DNA of 64,000 nt from Martinezella rhizogenes (GCF_027460065.1 NZ_JAPYZZ010000017.1:45226-109225), one strand, 5' to 3'. Positions 53,354-63,060 are shown, counted from the first letter of the stretch. The notes: generated by a model from the sequence alone, not told the origin. Numbers and translations are program-made.

Positions 53354-54526
53354 CTAGCCGAGCAACCACTGACGAACGAGTTTGGCCGCCGCCCGTTTGC
53401 GGCCCACACGAATGTCGGCAGCCTCTGTGTCGAAGTCGAGACCGCTTTCGGTCCTGGCCTTCTTCAGCCACTCCGGGAAGGCGGCAAGATTTCCCGCTCC
53501 GAGCGGTTCTAAGCGCAGGTCGTTTCTGAAGACCTTGCTGTCATTCTCGGAAAATTCATCATAGCCAGATATCCGGACACACAGCTCCCACTGCCAATCC
53601 GGATCAGGTCTGATCTGCAATCGTACAAGATCATTGCCAATGGGAGCATTTTCCTTCATTTCTCGCAGCGGTATTGAGACGTAAATCTCCCAGTCTTCCG
53701 TGGCCTCGAACGGTAGGCCCAGTTCGTTAGCCAATGCCACCGACTCGGTCGCATTACGCCTTTCGAGCACAATCGCCTCGAGTTGCATCGCTAGGGAGCG
53801 GAACCGTTCTTCGTCGGGTGCAATCTCCGGCAGGACTGCCTCCACATAACGATGCAACATACCGATCTGCTCGTCACGCCGCACGAGATCATACTTGCCC
53901 TCGATCATATCGCCGACAAGGTCCGCGCGAACTGCCTCGCTGAGCAAGCCGATGAGCACCATGCCCCAAAAGGTCAAGTTGGTGACGTCATACGTATCAC
54001 CGCCATAGCGTCTATCATGTCGATAGCCCAGATGCCGAAGGGTTTCCAAGATACGAACCGCATCAGTGACGAAAGGCGCGAACTTGGCCTTCTTGTCGCG
54101 CTGCGCCGGTTGGGTTGTGTAGCTACCGACCTGAGCGATGAGCTTCAAGCGCGCTTTCAGCTCTTTTGCCGACGTCGTTTCGCCGCTGGGCAGAATCCCG
54201 GCCTCGTCCAAACCAAATATGAATAGCAGGTTGTGTCGTGGGATCATCCGAATGTCGGTTCGATCAAGAAGCGGCAACATCCGTCTGTAGGCATTGCGCA
54301 AAAGCTGAATTTCTGTTTCGCTGATCAGCGGTACACCAGAGGCGCGCATGAAGTGGAAATAGAAGTCCGTCCTTTCTTGCGGGGTGAGAAGCCCATCGGC
54401 CTTGGTCACCAACGGACGAATGCGGTAGTGGTTTTGGGTCCAGAACTTGCCTTGGCGGCCGTCGCTCAAAGCCTGGTTTTCATCAGTGATAAAGGTCCGG
54501 ATCAGTTCAGCATCGGTATCATTCAT
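53354..54526 (-). CDS. Hypothetical protein, 390 aa
   Basis: I do not recognise the family. The protein starts MNDTDAELIRTFITDENQAL with AGGGA upstream. It is mostly helical and charged, with an internal hydrophobic stretch (VTNLTFWGMVLIGLLSEAV), a Y-x-H-FMRASGVPLISE region and a basic C-terminus (RVGRKRAAAKLVRQWLLG). Neighbours give no hint. Confidence 0.6.
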   Translation of the reverse strand: MNDTDAELIRTFITDENQALSDGRQGKFWTQNHYRIRPLVTKADGLLTPQERTDFYFHFMRASGVPLISETEIQLLRNAYRRMLPLLDRTDIRMIPRHNLLFIFGLDEAGILPSGETTSAKELKARLKLIAQVGSYTTQPAQRDKKAKFAPFVTDAVRILETLRHLGYRHDRRYGGDTYDVTNLTFWGMVLIGLLSEAVRADLVGDMIEGKYDLVRRDEQIGMLHRYVEAVLPEIAPDEERFRSLAMQLEAIVLERRNATESVALANELGLPFEATEDWEIYVSIPLREMKENAPIGNDLVRLQIRPDPDWQWELCVRISGYDEFSENDSKVFRNDLRLEPLGAGNLAAFPEWLKKARTESGLDFDTEAADIRVGRKRAAAKLVRQWLLG

Positions 54527-54840
54527 GATTTTCCCTAACCTCATGGTGCAGCTTCGTCGTCAGAGCGCCCGGCGGTTGCCGCTGGATCAACCGACTTGAT
54601 GAACGAATCAGTCGTTGGTCAAGAACAAGTCTAATCTTCTTCATAAACTAAAGGGTGACGGTCTGCGGCGGCAACTACGGATACAGCTCGCGCGGAGGGG
54701 GGCATGATCGCTTGTGGCGCAGAGCCGACGTCTGCAGTTGGCGCAAAGCAGCCGATCAAGCATGAAGGCTCTCGGCCCAAAAGCTGCCGTAGTTGCGTCC
54801 GATGGAAAAGACCGCAATGGATGTTGGAAGCAGTGGGTGG

Positions 54841-55194
54841 CTACTCTAAGTCTTCTTGAGCGAATTCATCGGTAACATGAATATCGGTCATCTCAAGACG
54901 GCCCGGACCCATGTTTACATATTTGTGCGGTAAGTTGGCCGGCCCAAACACGATCTGACCCTCCCTAACGTCCAACTGCTGCTCCCCAATGGTAAAAAAC
55001 GCTCGTCCTTGTCGCACTATAAATACTTCATCATAAGGATGTTTGTGTAGCTTGGGGCCGCGGCCGATTTCGTCCGTGGTGTAAAACATGACCGAGACGT
55101 TTGCGCCAAATGCGCTCCCTTCAAATTCGCCTTGCCATACGCTCTCTTTTTCGGCCCATTGAGCGCGTTCGAGGAGCACTGCTTTCTTTTGCAT
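54841..55194 (-). CDS. Cupin-domain protein
   Basis: The 117-aa single-domain cupin has the metal-binding motifs: KLHKHPYDEVFIVRQG (H-x-H-...-E) and the second block FGPANLPHKYVNMG with its His. Such proteins bind metal and small ligands or act as small dioxygenases or isomerases. It stands alone on the minus strand. Confidence 0.8.
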   Translation of the reverse strand: MQKKAVLLERAQWAEKESVWQGEFEGSAFGANVSVMFYTTDEIGRGPKLHKHPYDEVFIVRQGRAFFTIGEQQLDVREGQIVFGPANLPHKYVNMGPGRLEMTDIHVTDEFAQEDLE

Positions 55195-55356
55195 TGAAAT
55201 TCCTCTCTTAGTCAGGCCAGCCGTTCGAGCCCAGACTAAACATCAAACGTGCAGCAGTGCAAATGTCGGTAATTGATCGACGGTGACGCTGTACGATCTG
55301 GGCGTATGACTACTGTTGGCGCAAAGCGGAAGACCGCAATTGGCCCCAAGCGGACT

Positions 55357-55614
55357 TTAGACTTCGAATGGCATCGGTTCCCATGATCCTCGAAACGGAA
55401 AATCGGGTGGTTCAAGTCGCCAGGTTTCGCCGTTCTGAAACTGAATTTCGCGGCAACCGTATTTCAACTGATCGACAGCCAGACCCTGCGACTTCTCAAT
55501 ACAGCCGCCGCTGGCGATGACGGTATCCAGCCAGCTACTGAAACGTTCATACTCACTTGGACTTCCGAAGCCGTGAATCTCGAACAGTTCGACGCTCAGG
55601 GTTGATTGTGTCAT
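55357..55614 (-). CDS. Small hypothetical protein
   Basis: The 85-aa product starts MTQSTLSVELFEIHGFGSPS, then SSWLDTVIASGGCIEK, and ends EPPDFPFRGSWEPMPFEV. No family recognised; its size and acidic, Trp-rich composition are reminiscent of immunity-type proteins but nothing proves this. Start chosen at the ATG with downstream coding character. Confidence 0.5.
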   Translation of the reverse strand: MTQSTLSVELFEIHGFGSPSEYERFSSWLDTVIASGGCIEKSQGLAVDQLKYGCREIQFQNGETWRLEPPDFPFRGSWEPMPFEV

Positions 55615-55935
55615 GCCCAACATCCTTCTTCCTGTTCCGGATGTTACATCTCGTAACACGGCGACTGGAAAATAGAAGAAGTTTCCGCAAATTGGTCAAC
55701 GTCTCCTATTGGCGCATTCTTGCCACGGTAGCTGCGGAACAGCTCACCACGCTTGGTACATGTGGGAGGACATCGCTTATACCTGATCTATGAGTCTGGC
55801 CACATCACCAAGACGATACGTGTGAACAGTCCGGAGTTAGCGGATTAGTGCCTGCGCATTGCCGGAAACCTATGATCGATACCGAAGCTGTAGCCAGCGA
55901 TCGGTTCCCTGAAAGATGATGCCATCACATCGCAC

Positions 55936-57672
55936 TCATCGGAGATTTTCGGCAATCGTCCGATAACACGCTTCGTCGTTGCCCACGTTAGTTGTAGCAA
56001 CCGGCTTCCACATGTCGCGATCAAAATCAAAGAACTCGACGACGCACGTTTTGGTGTCGTAATTCAACCATTGGGCAGCAACCAGTCGGCTATCGCGACG
56101 AAAGTCCAGGGTCAGATACATGTGCTCTTCCCCGCCACGGGGGAATGAGCCCGGGCGACCCGTTTGATTGTTGGCGACGATAACGAATGAGCATCCCGTA
56201 CCGCACCCGATCTGGATGAGGGTATAATGGCCAGCGAAATTTGGTCCTTGTCGCATACCGTCGCGAATACGAGTCCTGAAACTGTTGAATTCGCGATCGC
56301 GTCCCCTGAAGTCTGGCATGACGGTCTTTCCAGAAAAACCACCTCGGGCAGGGTAACTGGAAAGGTCCGGCCGCCTGAACGTTGCGCTCGAAGCAATCCC
56401 TGCCGCGCTTTCCTGTTTATAGGATGTCGCTTCACAGGCGTGCCAACGCATTTGATAGCCGTATTCCCCCTCACGGCCATAACACCATCCTACAGCTTGC
56501 AGCTTATCGTTGATGGCTTCGCGTCGTTGACAGGCAACATCTGTTTCCGGCAAATCACCGCTGCCGCCGCGGCAGGCAGAATTCTGTTCGGCCCACTGGG
56601 ATATCAGACGTACAGGTTGAGAGACGCCCTTGTCGGTCTGGATAACTTTCCCGGTTTCGGAGAGAATCACACCAGCCCTCTGGTCCCAAACCAGAGAGAA
56701 TTCGGCGGAGCCGGATGAAATCCGGTTCCCGACGTCGCGTTTCGTGTACCAATCAACGATTCCGTCAACCTTGCAGATTTCCGCGCAGGTTATCTTCATC
56801 GAACCTGCCTTCACGCTGTACGCACGGACTGGCCACCTATTCGCGAAGTTCCGTTTTTCACCTATCACGGCGGCTTTCGGCGTTGCTCTACCATAGAAAT
56901 CGACGGTTTCGGCGTATGCCTTGTCCATAAAGGCGAGCGCTTCTGCGTTCCTACGAGACCAGGCGTCATGGTACGCTGTGACGAAGACTGATGCTTTTTC
57001 CTCGGTTGTCGGCGCAGCGGCTTTGGTGGTTGGCGGGGTTGCAGGCACGGCCGTCGGGGCGACCTTGGACGCTGCAACGGATTCAGTTAGATCGGCTAGA
57101 CTTCCCCATGTCACTTTATAGCTCTGCATCTCATTAGCTGTGAGATACCGCATGTCGTCACTGGGAACCGATAGGCTCAGTTGAAGCAGTTTGGGATCGA
57201 CGTCCATTTCGACGAGATACGTCATGATCTGAGCGGTTAGCGCCTGAACGGCGGCGACTGCGATGTGCCCTTCGATACTGGATTCCGGAGAGAAAGAAGA
57301 CTGGTGCACACCGATCGCGCCGGGCTCCGCCTGTCGATTTACACCTCCCACGAAAGCGAGCGCGCAGGCAGAAGCGCATTCGGCGGACCGAAGCTGAAGC
57401 GTCGATAGTCCGAGCGACCGGATCATCCTCCCATACGCCATCGCTGTTGCAACGTTGCCGCCGTTGCTGTTGAAGGTGACCAGTTTGGCACCGCTTGCGG
57501 CGACTTCACGTGAAAGTTGGTCAGGATTGTCCGATGTGGTGAACTCACCCTTGAGTAGGAGAACAGGCGAAGAGCCGTCGATTGGAACCCGCTCAAAGGT
57601 GATATCGGCATATGCGGCTCCGACCCAAGCCAAAGACATCGTGGTCACTACCAATAGAATACGCTGAAACAC
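55936..57672 (-). CDS. Secreted multidomain protein with ClpP-like N-terminal domain
   Basis: The 578-aa protein has a signal peptide (ILLVVTTMSLAWVGAAYA). A COG3904/ClpP-fold domain follows, with the oxyanion-type NSNGGNVATAMAYG, a Ser in SAECASACALAFVGG and a His in GAIGVHQSS. A Pro/Ala/Thr linker (about 210-225), an NTF2-like middle domain (FVTAYHDAWSRRNAEALAFM) and a C-terminal domain with paired Cys (IQIGCGTGCSFVIV) come next. Probably a periplasmic enzyme; substrate unknown. Confidence 0.7.
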   Translation of the reverse strand: MFQRILLVVTTMSLAWVGAAYADITFERVPIDGSSPVLLLKGEFTTSDNPDQLSREVAASGAKLVTFNSNGGNVATAMAYGRMIRSLGLSTLQLRSAECASACALAFVGGVNRQAEPGAIGVHQSSFSPESSIEGHIAVAAVQALTAQIMTYLVEMDVDPKLLQLSLSVPSDDMRYLTANEMQSYKVTWGSLADLTESVAASKVAPTAVPATPPTTKAAAPTTEEKASVFVTAYHDAWSRRNAEALAFMDKAYAETVDFYGRATPKAAVIGEKRNFANRWPVRAYSVKAGSMKITCAEICKVDGIVDWYTKRDVGNRISSGSAEFSLVWDQRAGVILSETGKVIQTDKGVSQPVRLISQWAEQNSACRGGSGDLPETDVACQRREAINDKLQAVGWCYGREGEYGYQMRWHACEATSYKQESAAGIASSATFRRPDLSSYPARGGFSGKTVMPDFRGRDREFNSFRTRIRDGMRQGPNFAGHYTLIQIGCGTGCSFVIVANNQTGRPGSFPRGGEEHMYLTLDFRRDSRLVAAQWLNYDTKTCVVEFFDFDRDMWKPVATTNVGNDEACYRTIAENLR

Positions 57673-57922
57673 GACCTCTGCCCCCGTTCGCCCTCAGGTG
57701 CATGCTATCGTGTCAATCACCACGCGCAATATGGAAAGCTGCCATACTGGGTTCGATGACTGCCTCCAGTAATTCAGCCGAGCCGAAATGCCGGTGAAGC
57801 ACACTCGGATAGCCGCGTTTTGCAAATTTGACACGAGGAATTGCAAAACAGGGCCTTTGCAAGGCGCCTGTCAAATGCGCTAACGTCATGCGGTTTGTGA
57901 AAGTAATTCAGGAAGTGCGCCC

Positions 57923-58138
57923 GTGTCGTATAAAGTGACCTACGAACCCTTAAACCGCATCCGTGGAGTTTCGCCATCCACTGACGCTTTTGAAACCGCT
58001 GGGGAGGCGTTAGCTAACGTTGTCGGGTTAGAACACAGCGACGAAAAAATTACCGACATCACCACGCCCCAAGGGCATCATATTTCACGGGCGGAACTGG
58101 AACGCCTCGCTCTTAAAGAACAGCAGCGTAAAGGTTGA
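57923..58138 (+). CDS. Small hypothetical protein
   Basis: The 71-aa product (MSYKVTYEPLNRIRGVSPST to ERLALKEQQRKG) has AGGAAG seven bases before its GTG start. No family recognised. The C-terminal helix with HISRAELERLA is the only notable feature. Confidence 0.55.
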   Translation: MSYKVTYEPLNRIRGVSPSTDAFETAGEALANVVGLEHSDEKITDITTPQGHHISRAELERLALKEQQRKG

Positions 58139-58317
58139 TGTTCCGCAGCAATACCCTGAAGCCGGAGTGTCACGCCGTTTTGAGGCCGCGTTGAGGATGT
58201 TTTGAGGGCTCCTTAATGACCGTTTAAATGGGCATTTTTTACGGCACTGAACCTTAATAGACTCGACTCCGCTGCCTGCTTCCCCGATGTTCTGCTCAGG
58301 AATCGGGGAGAATTAAG

Positions 58318-59007
58318 ATGGGGCGAGTTGATGGCGCGAAGCCAGTAGAACTGAAAATCACCAGCGATGAGGAATGGCATCAATACTATGCAGCCCTCGG
58401 GCGGCTCATGTTTGCATTTGCGACCATGGAAGAGGAAGTCAACAGGCTCCTGGAAGACTACGTTCGGGATGACCTGCTCGGTTTGAAAAAGGCTCCGCCC
58501 AGATCAGCAAAAATTATAAAGGCTCTTATCTCGGGTATGAGGATATCGGCGGCGAAAGATACGATAAAGCGACTGCTTCGTGTTGCAGACGCTCCTGCCG
58601 CAGTAGAGGCCTCCGTCACTGAAATACTCTCGCATCTCACTGATCTGACGACATTGCGGGACCAGCTCGCACATCACGCGTCGTTCCCGACGATGCTGCC
58701 CGATGGCACGTTCCAGACAACCAATCAGTCCAGTGCGCGGGAGATTATGAAGATTGAATGGGTAACGTTCCATCCACGGTTCTTGCTGGCTGCTGCTGAG
58801 GACTTAGAACAGATTCCGCTGCGCCTGCGTTTGGCTCTCAGGCCGTTGGAGAAAGCTAGGCTCTCGGCTGATCCTTCTTGGGAGGCGGAAATCGTGAAGC
58901 ACTCTCAGCCATGGCGATATAAACCCGGCGAGCTAATTCGTACGGGTCCGAAACATGACAAAAATCCTCAATGGCGATCGCTCCCGCCTCGATCATCTCA
59001 GGAGTAA
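58318..59007 (+). CDS. Hypothetical protein with HEPN-like R-x4-H motif
   Basis: The 229-aa helical protein starts MGRVDGAKPVELKITSDEEW and contains LTTLRDQLAHHASF near residue 117, an R-x4-H pattern in a helix as in HEPN ribonucleases. An earlier helix (FATMEEEVNRLLEDYV) resembles the first HEPN helix. No adjacent nucleotidyltransferase partner is present. HEPN assignment is tentative. Confidence 0.5.
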   Translation: MGRVDGAKPVELKITSDEEWHQYYAALGRLMFAFATMEEEVNRLLEDYVRDDLLGLKKAPPRSAKIIKALISGMRISAAKDTIKRLLRVADAPAAVEASVTEILSHLTDLTTLRDQLAHHASFPTMLPDGTFQTTNQSSAREIMKIEWVTFHPRFLLAAAEDLEQIPLRLRLALRPLEKARLSADPSWEAEIVKHSQPWRYKPGELIRTGPKHDKNPQWRSLPPRSSQE

Positions 59008-59041
59008 TTTCAACTGAATTTGAGCACGGCTTCATTCGCAT
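58856..59041 (-). CDS. Small hypothetical protein (ITPEMIEAG type)
   Basis: The 61-aa product contains ITPEMIEAGAIAIEDFCHVSD, a pattern I associate with short proteins common in rhizobial phage and plasmid DNA. It overlaps the 3' end of the HEPN-like gene on the other strand by about 150 bases, so one of the two ends may be wrong. Confidence 0.45.
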   Translation of the reverse strand: MRMKPCSNSVEITPEMIEAGAIAIEDFCHVSDPYELARRVYIAMAESASRFPPPKKDQPRA

Positions 59042-59208
59042 AGGTAAACCATATCAAAATCAAGAGAGTTGGGGAACAAGTCTTCATGGGCCAGCGCGTG
59101 TCTATATCACGCCGTCCACCAACTGGGCCAGCGGGCGATTTTTTCATGCTGGCGGCTTGTTATGCAATCTCGACTCATATTGCGTGTGTACTAAATCGGG
59201 AAGACAAC

Positions 59209-59475
59209 ATGACAAAACTCTCTTTCAATTCGGCCCTTGAGGCGTCTGTCGCCACGTTTGCATATCGCCAGATCGCCATATTGCTCTTAGAGGGTGCTCT
59301 GAAAGGCCATATAGAGTTCACAGAGATAAAATCCGGCGCTGAGGATTACATCAAGGGCTTCATCGGAGAGAATATTTCTTATGGAGAAGAAGCAGATGTA
59401 ATCGGCGCTGGCTTAACAGCGATTGAAGAGTTCTTTTCCAAAGTGACATTTGAAGGTCCCAGTGAAGAAAATTGA
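59209..59475 (+). CDS. Small hypothetical protein
   Basis: The 88-aa product (MTKLSFNSALEASVATFAYR, then LKGHIEFTEIKSGAEDYIKG) is helical and acidic, with GGGAAG upstream of the ATG. Family unknown. Confidence 0.5.
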   Translation: MTKLSFNSALEASVATFAYRQIAILLLEGALKGHIEFTEIKSGAEDYIKGFIGENISYGEEADVIGAGLTAIEEFFSKVTFEGPSEEN

Positions 59476-59765
59476 ACGTCAAGGCCGTCCTGCCGGCCTT
59501 GGTTTCTACGGCCTTACGAGGCCGAGGCGGGGCACGAGACCCTCTATAATCACGCACCGCTGAAGCCAATTGACATCGGCTGTGGGCGCTGCTGCGCCAC
59601 CGAATGCAGGCACATACTTATAGCTCGAATTGGCATCGGTATTGCGCGCATCGCAGGGGATGCCGCCATAGACAATCGGCATCCACCCGCCAAGGCGCTG
59701 ACGCACCCGCTGTTGGGCTCCAATAGCGAACCGCCAATTCGATAAGCTTTCTTCTGCTGTACCAT

Positions 59766-60041
59766 TCACCGTTTCTCGCTGATGTAGAGGTAACGGTCGA
59801 CAAAGACGCCGCTTTCCCCGAGTTGTTTCCGATAAACTTCTTTTCTGTCGTGCACTCGTTGGGCGACTTTTTGCGATGGTGTGTTTTCGGGGCTTACGAT
59901 GCTGACCACTCTCGGTAAACCGAGGCTGTGAAATGCATAATCTCGGCACGCAATTGCCGCCTCGTTCCGATACTGGTCGCACATACCTTTGACGGTCAGC
60001 TCGGACGATTTGAAACGTCCGGGTGTCGAGAATGTGTGCAT
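59766..60041 (-). pseudogene. GNAT acetyltransferase fragment
   Basis: The segment ACRDYAFHSLGLPRVVSIV followed by SPENTPSQKVAQRV is the classic C-terminal part of RimJ/RimL-type GNAT acetyltransferases. The N-terminal beta strands and acetyl-CoA loop (Q/RxxGxG/A) are missing, and the residues after the motif do not continue the family. Most likely a decayed gene. Confidence 0.6.
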
Positions 60042-60266
60042 GCCAAGTTTAGAAGAAGCTGCCGAACATATTGTCGCGCACTCCGGAAGTCATGCTCGGT
60101 AATGGCGGTGTCAAGGTTTGCTCAGTCTGACCATGACGACCTTGGGGCCGACTCTGTTGACATCGACATCGAGTGAGGCCTCAGCGTGAACAATAACGGG
60201 TAATTTCCGTCGAAATTTAACGACTTTGCGAACGTGAGGTAAATTCGCGCGACCTATGCTTGCAGC

Positions 60267-60530
60267 ATGAGCAAGTTTTCGCTTTTAGTCATCTTATCTT
60301 CGGCAACTGTGTTCCTTGCAGCAGGCGGCCATTCTCTCGTGCCACGCAGGTGGTACGATCCGGTATGCAATGTGAAAGGCAATATCTCGATCAATACCGG
60401 TCAGCGGATTTTCCATATTCCAGGGCAAGAGGACTATGAAGCAACAGTCATTCGCTCGGAGTATGGTGAGCGTTGGTTCTGTTCTGAGGCAGAGGCGCGC
60501 GAAGCTGGTTGGCGGAAAGCGTCAAGATGA
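60267..60530 (+). CDS. Secreted protein with sunset-like domain
   Basis: The 87-aa product has a signal peptide (LLVILSSATVFLAAGGHS) and the compact domain CNVKGNISINTGQRIFHIPG...GERWFCSEAEAREAGWRKA, found alone or at the C-terminus of exported nucleases in rhizobia. The next gene starts inside its stop (4-nt overlap). Confidence 0.7.
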   Translation: MSKFSLLVILSSATVFLAAGGHSLVPRRWYDPVCNVKGNISINTGQRIFHIPGQEDYEATVIRSEYGERWFCSEAEAREAGWRKASR

Positions 60531-60988
60531 CAATTTCAGAGGGTAAGGTATTGCGAAAGATCATTGGCTTCGTTTGTTTTCTGGCTTTGACGTTCGGCTC
60601 GTTGTTTCAAGCGAATGCCGATCAATCCGCCTTTGCAGGAAACTGGCAGCAAATCGCCTCGAATGCTGGGCTATGTGAGAAGTGTCGCCTCACTATCGAG
60701 CAACAAGGCACAGTTCTGCGCGTCACCGCAAACAATGGCTGGTTTGCTGTCGTAGAGACAAATGGGGACGGGAAGTCCAAGACTGTCCGTGGCATCGGAC
60801 GATGGAAACATGGGCATGGTGGTAGCTACAGCAGTGCGCCCTTCGACATCCATCTCACGCTGACAGATGGTCAGCTTTATATGAACATGACCGTTCCAAT
60901 GGCGAACAGACCCACGAGAGCCATCAGGGCGATTTTTGATAGGTTACCTTCAAGTAATCGCAACAACGGTTCCTCGATAAAGGCTTAA
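60527..60988 (+). CDS. Predicted periplasmic hypothetical protein
   Basis: The 153-aa product has an N-terminal signal (IIGFVCFLALTFGSLFQANA) and a beta-rich mature part (CRLTIEQQGTVLRVTANNGW, then PFDIHLTLTDGQLYMNMTV). Two Cys (GLCEKC) lie near residue 49. It is translationally coupled to the sunset-domain gene. No known family. Confidence 0.55.
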   Translation: MTISEGKVLRKIIGFVCFLALTFGSLFQANADQSAFAGNWQQIASNAGLCEKCRLTIEQQGTVLRVTANNGWFAVVETNGDGKSKTVRGIGRWKHGHGGSYSSAPFDIHLTLTDGQLYMNMTVPMANRPTRAIRAIFDRLPSSNRNNGSSIKA

Positions 60989-61163
60989 CCGGCTGCCTTA
61001 GCCGACGAGTTCGCAAGCCCCGGGACTAACACCCAAGAACTCTTCGTAAGAAACGGCCCGCTCAGATGCAACTTGCCAACTAGCGTCCCGTTGGCAGATT
61101 GTGGTTCGCGAAGAACTGACATGCAAAGAGGGACCGATTTGAGAAGTAGATGGAATACCGTAG

Positions 61164-61457
61164 ATGGATGACCCCGTCCTGAGAAACGCCGTGCGCGAGG
61201 CGCTCCTCCAGCTCGAAACTGACGGTCACGTTGTGATCGTGTCGACAACACTCGGGTCATTGGTCGATGCCATTGCAAACAAAGTTGCCGAGGTCGTCCC
61301 TCATACCAAATTATCCCTTGGAGAGCTATACGCCACCCGACTGCTAATTAATTATGCCATTCATGATCATAAATTCTTCGATTGGGAAATGCCGACGTTG
61401 ACAGGTTTGACCGCCGAAGAGTTTGGGGCCGTTGTCGACAAATTGCCACGCGAATAG
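61164..61457 (+). CDS. Small hypothetical protein
   Basis: The 97-aa product (MDDPVLRNAVREALLQLETD, then GELYATRLLINYAIHD) is mostly helical with a pattern LTGLTAEEFGAVVDKL at the end. Family unknown; no strong Shine-Dalgarno. Confidence 0.45.
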   Translation: MDDPVLRNAVREALLQLETDGHVVIVSTTLGSLVDAIANKVAEVVPHTKLSLGELYATRLLINYAIHDHKFFDWEMPTLTGLTAEEFGAVVDKLPRE

Positions 61458-61576
61458 GTGGCCGTAAAAATCTGGCCTGCTTCCATATCTGCGGCCTTCA
61501 CCGAATGGATACCATTGAATTAGGTCACCGATGGCGACTTTGGGCCATGGCCACGCTACAAATATGGGCTATTTCA

Positions 61577-61843
61577 ATGCACAATGACCAAACTCTGTTT
61601 TGTCGCGTTTGCGGCCTAGAGCAACCTTATCCACAATACGGAGATAATGGGAATTCTCCTACTTATGAGATATGTGCTTGTTGTGGCGTTGAATTTGGCT
61701 ATGAGGATACGACCGTCCAAAGTGCTCAAAAATTCCGTGAAAATTGGATCGGGGACGGTTTGAAGTGGTTTTCACCGTCAGAGAAGCCTGCAAATTGGTC
61801 GTGGGAGGAGCAAAAAGCTTACATCCCGGAATCTTTCAGATGA
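61577..61843 (+). CDS. CPCC-like cysteine-rich protein
   Basis: The 88-aa product has two CxxC knuckles (FCRVCGLEQ and ICACCGVEFGYED) and ends WSWEEQKAYIPESFR, similar in layout to the CPCC family of small zinc-ribbon proteins often found near polymorphic-toxin immunity genes. Start at the ATG at 61577; the frame is open further upstream. Confidence 0.6.
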   Translation: MHNDQTLFCRVCGLEQPYPQYGDNGNSPTYEICACCGVEFGYEDTTVQSAQKFRENWIGDGLKWFSPSEKPANWSWEEQKAYIPESFR

Positions 61844-62046
61844 ATTGGCGAAATGGCAGCGATAGGGGTATTAAAGCGTCAAGAGATCAAACTGCCGTTA
61901 AATGATCAAGATTGTCCTAATGGTCCACCCATGAAATCAGGGCGTTTCCGGGAGCAGGTCAATAAGGACGAAAGAGGTTACACAGATACTAAAGAGTCAG
62001 GGATGGAAGGGTCTTTCTCCGTCCCGTTCTGCAGAAGGAGACGACT

Positions 62047-62310
62047 ATGGATGGGAACCCTGTCGCTGAACTGGTTGACAAACTGATCGAGGTCGGTTGT
62101 GACATTCGTGCGATCGGCACTGTCGGCTATACATTGGTTGATCCGCTGGATGACGAAGAGGTGTCGGCTCGTGCCCATGCCATTCTGGAGGATTTCGGAC
62201 CGCGTGATCATCTCTTCGGCGATATCATTGCATACCTGAATACGCTCGGACGCGTCGTTCCTCTGGAAACTCATGACGCCATTCCATTGCCGCCCTCTTC
62301 GTTACATTAG
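62047..62310 (+). CDS. Small hypothetical protein
   Basis: The 87-aa product (MDGNPVAELVDKLIEVGCDI to IPLPPSSLH) has an ideal Shine-Dalgarno, GAAGGAG, six bases before the ATG. Acidic, with no membrane segment. Family unknown. Confidence 0.6.
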   Translation: MDGNPVAELVDKLIEVGCDIRAIGTVGYTLVDPLDDEEVSARAHAILEDFGPRDHLFGDIIAYLNTLGRVVPLETHDAIPLPPSSLH

Positions 62311-62358
62311 CCTGCAACGTCCCGGATACGGAATTGTGGGCTTCCCAAGTTGAGTGAC

Positions 62359-63060
62359 CTACGAAGCCGAGTCTAGGTTTTTGGCGATCAACAGTGGAAC
62401 TATCGATTTTACGCCGGCACGTGCCTTCATCTTCTCAATACGGTGTTCCACCGTTCTTGGGGAGAGTTCGATGACGTGACCGATTTCACGTGCGGACAGT
62501 CCTTCTCGGAGCAATTGAACGATAGACAGATCGATGTCATTGAAACGGACGTTGCGAACGACGGCCGAGATAGAATGGACCTCGCCGAGAATGCCGCACC
62601 AGGTCTTTTTTACCGACGGATCGGGTACAACTATTCCACTGGCGACGACCCTCGCATTCTGAATGACTTGATCGATTTTGCCGATGATAGGGCGGCCGTC
62701 GGCACTCGCTTTTTGGCAGACCCCGATGATGTGCTGCTCGAGGAGAGGTACCCTCGAGAAGTCGCGGAGACTGTCCGCGTTTTGAAGGGCTTTGGTGTCG
62801 ATCAGGCTGGTCTGAATCCTATATCGTTGGATGAAGTCCATATGCCAGTTGGGTGGCGCATTCACCATGTCAACGACGACCAATACCATATTGACTTTCA
62901 GGAGGTCTTTCACGGAACGCCAGATGGTATCTGGCAAAACCGACGGTTCCCCTGAATTTTCCAGCCACGCATCCGTCAGCCGCCTCGCGAGATCGGCAAA
63001 TGAAACATTCGGTTTCACTGGAAGGTCGTCCAGACGGACAGAAACGAACGGTTTTGTCAC
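62359..63060 (-). CDS. LuxR-type HTH regulator with unrecognised N-terminal domain
   Basis: The 233-aa protein ends with a GerE-type HTH (NDIDLSIVQLLREGLSAREIGHVIELSPRTVEHRIEKMKARAG). The first 160 residues are not an AHL-binding domain: the W/Y/D/W pocket residues of TraR are absent, and the fold (MVLVVVDMVNAPP, then IVVPDPSVKKTWCGILG) looks PAS- or sensor-like. Probably responds to another signal. Gene symbol not assignable. Confidence 0.8.
   Translation of the reverse strand: MTKPFVSVRLDDLPVKPNVSFADLARRLTDAWLENSGEPSVLPDTIWRSVKDLLKVNMVLVVVDMVNAPPNWHMDFIQRYRIQTSLIDTKALQNADSLRDFSRVPLLEQHIIGVCQKASADGRPIIGKIDQVIQNARVVASGIVVPDPSVKKTWCGILGEVHSISAVVRNVRFNDIDLSIVQLLREGLSAREIGHVIELSPRTVEHRIEKMKARAGVKSIVPLLIAKNLDSAS

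Noticed and set aside
61853..62086. 77-codon plus-strand open frame
   Set aside because: Overlaps the well-supported gene at 62047 and has no coding character.
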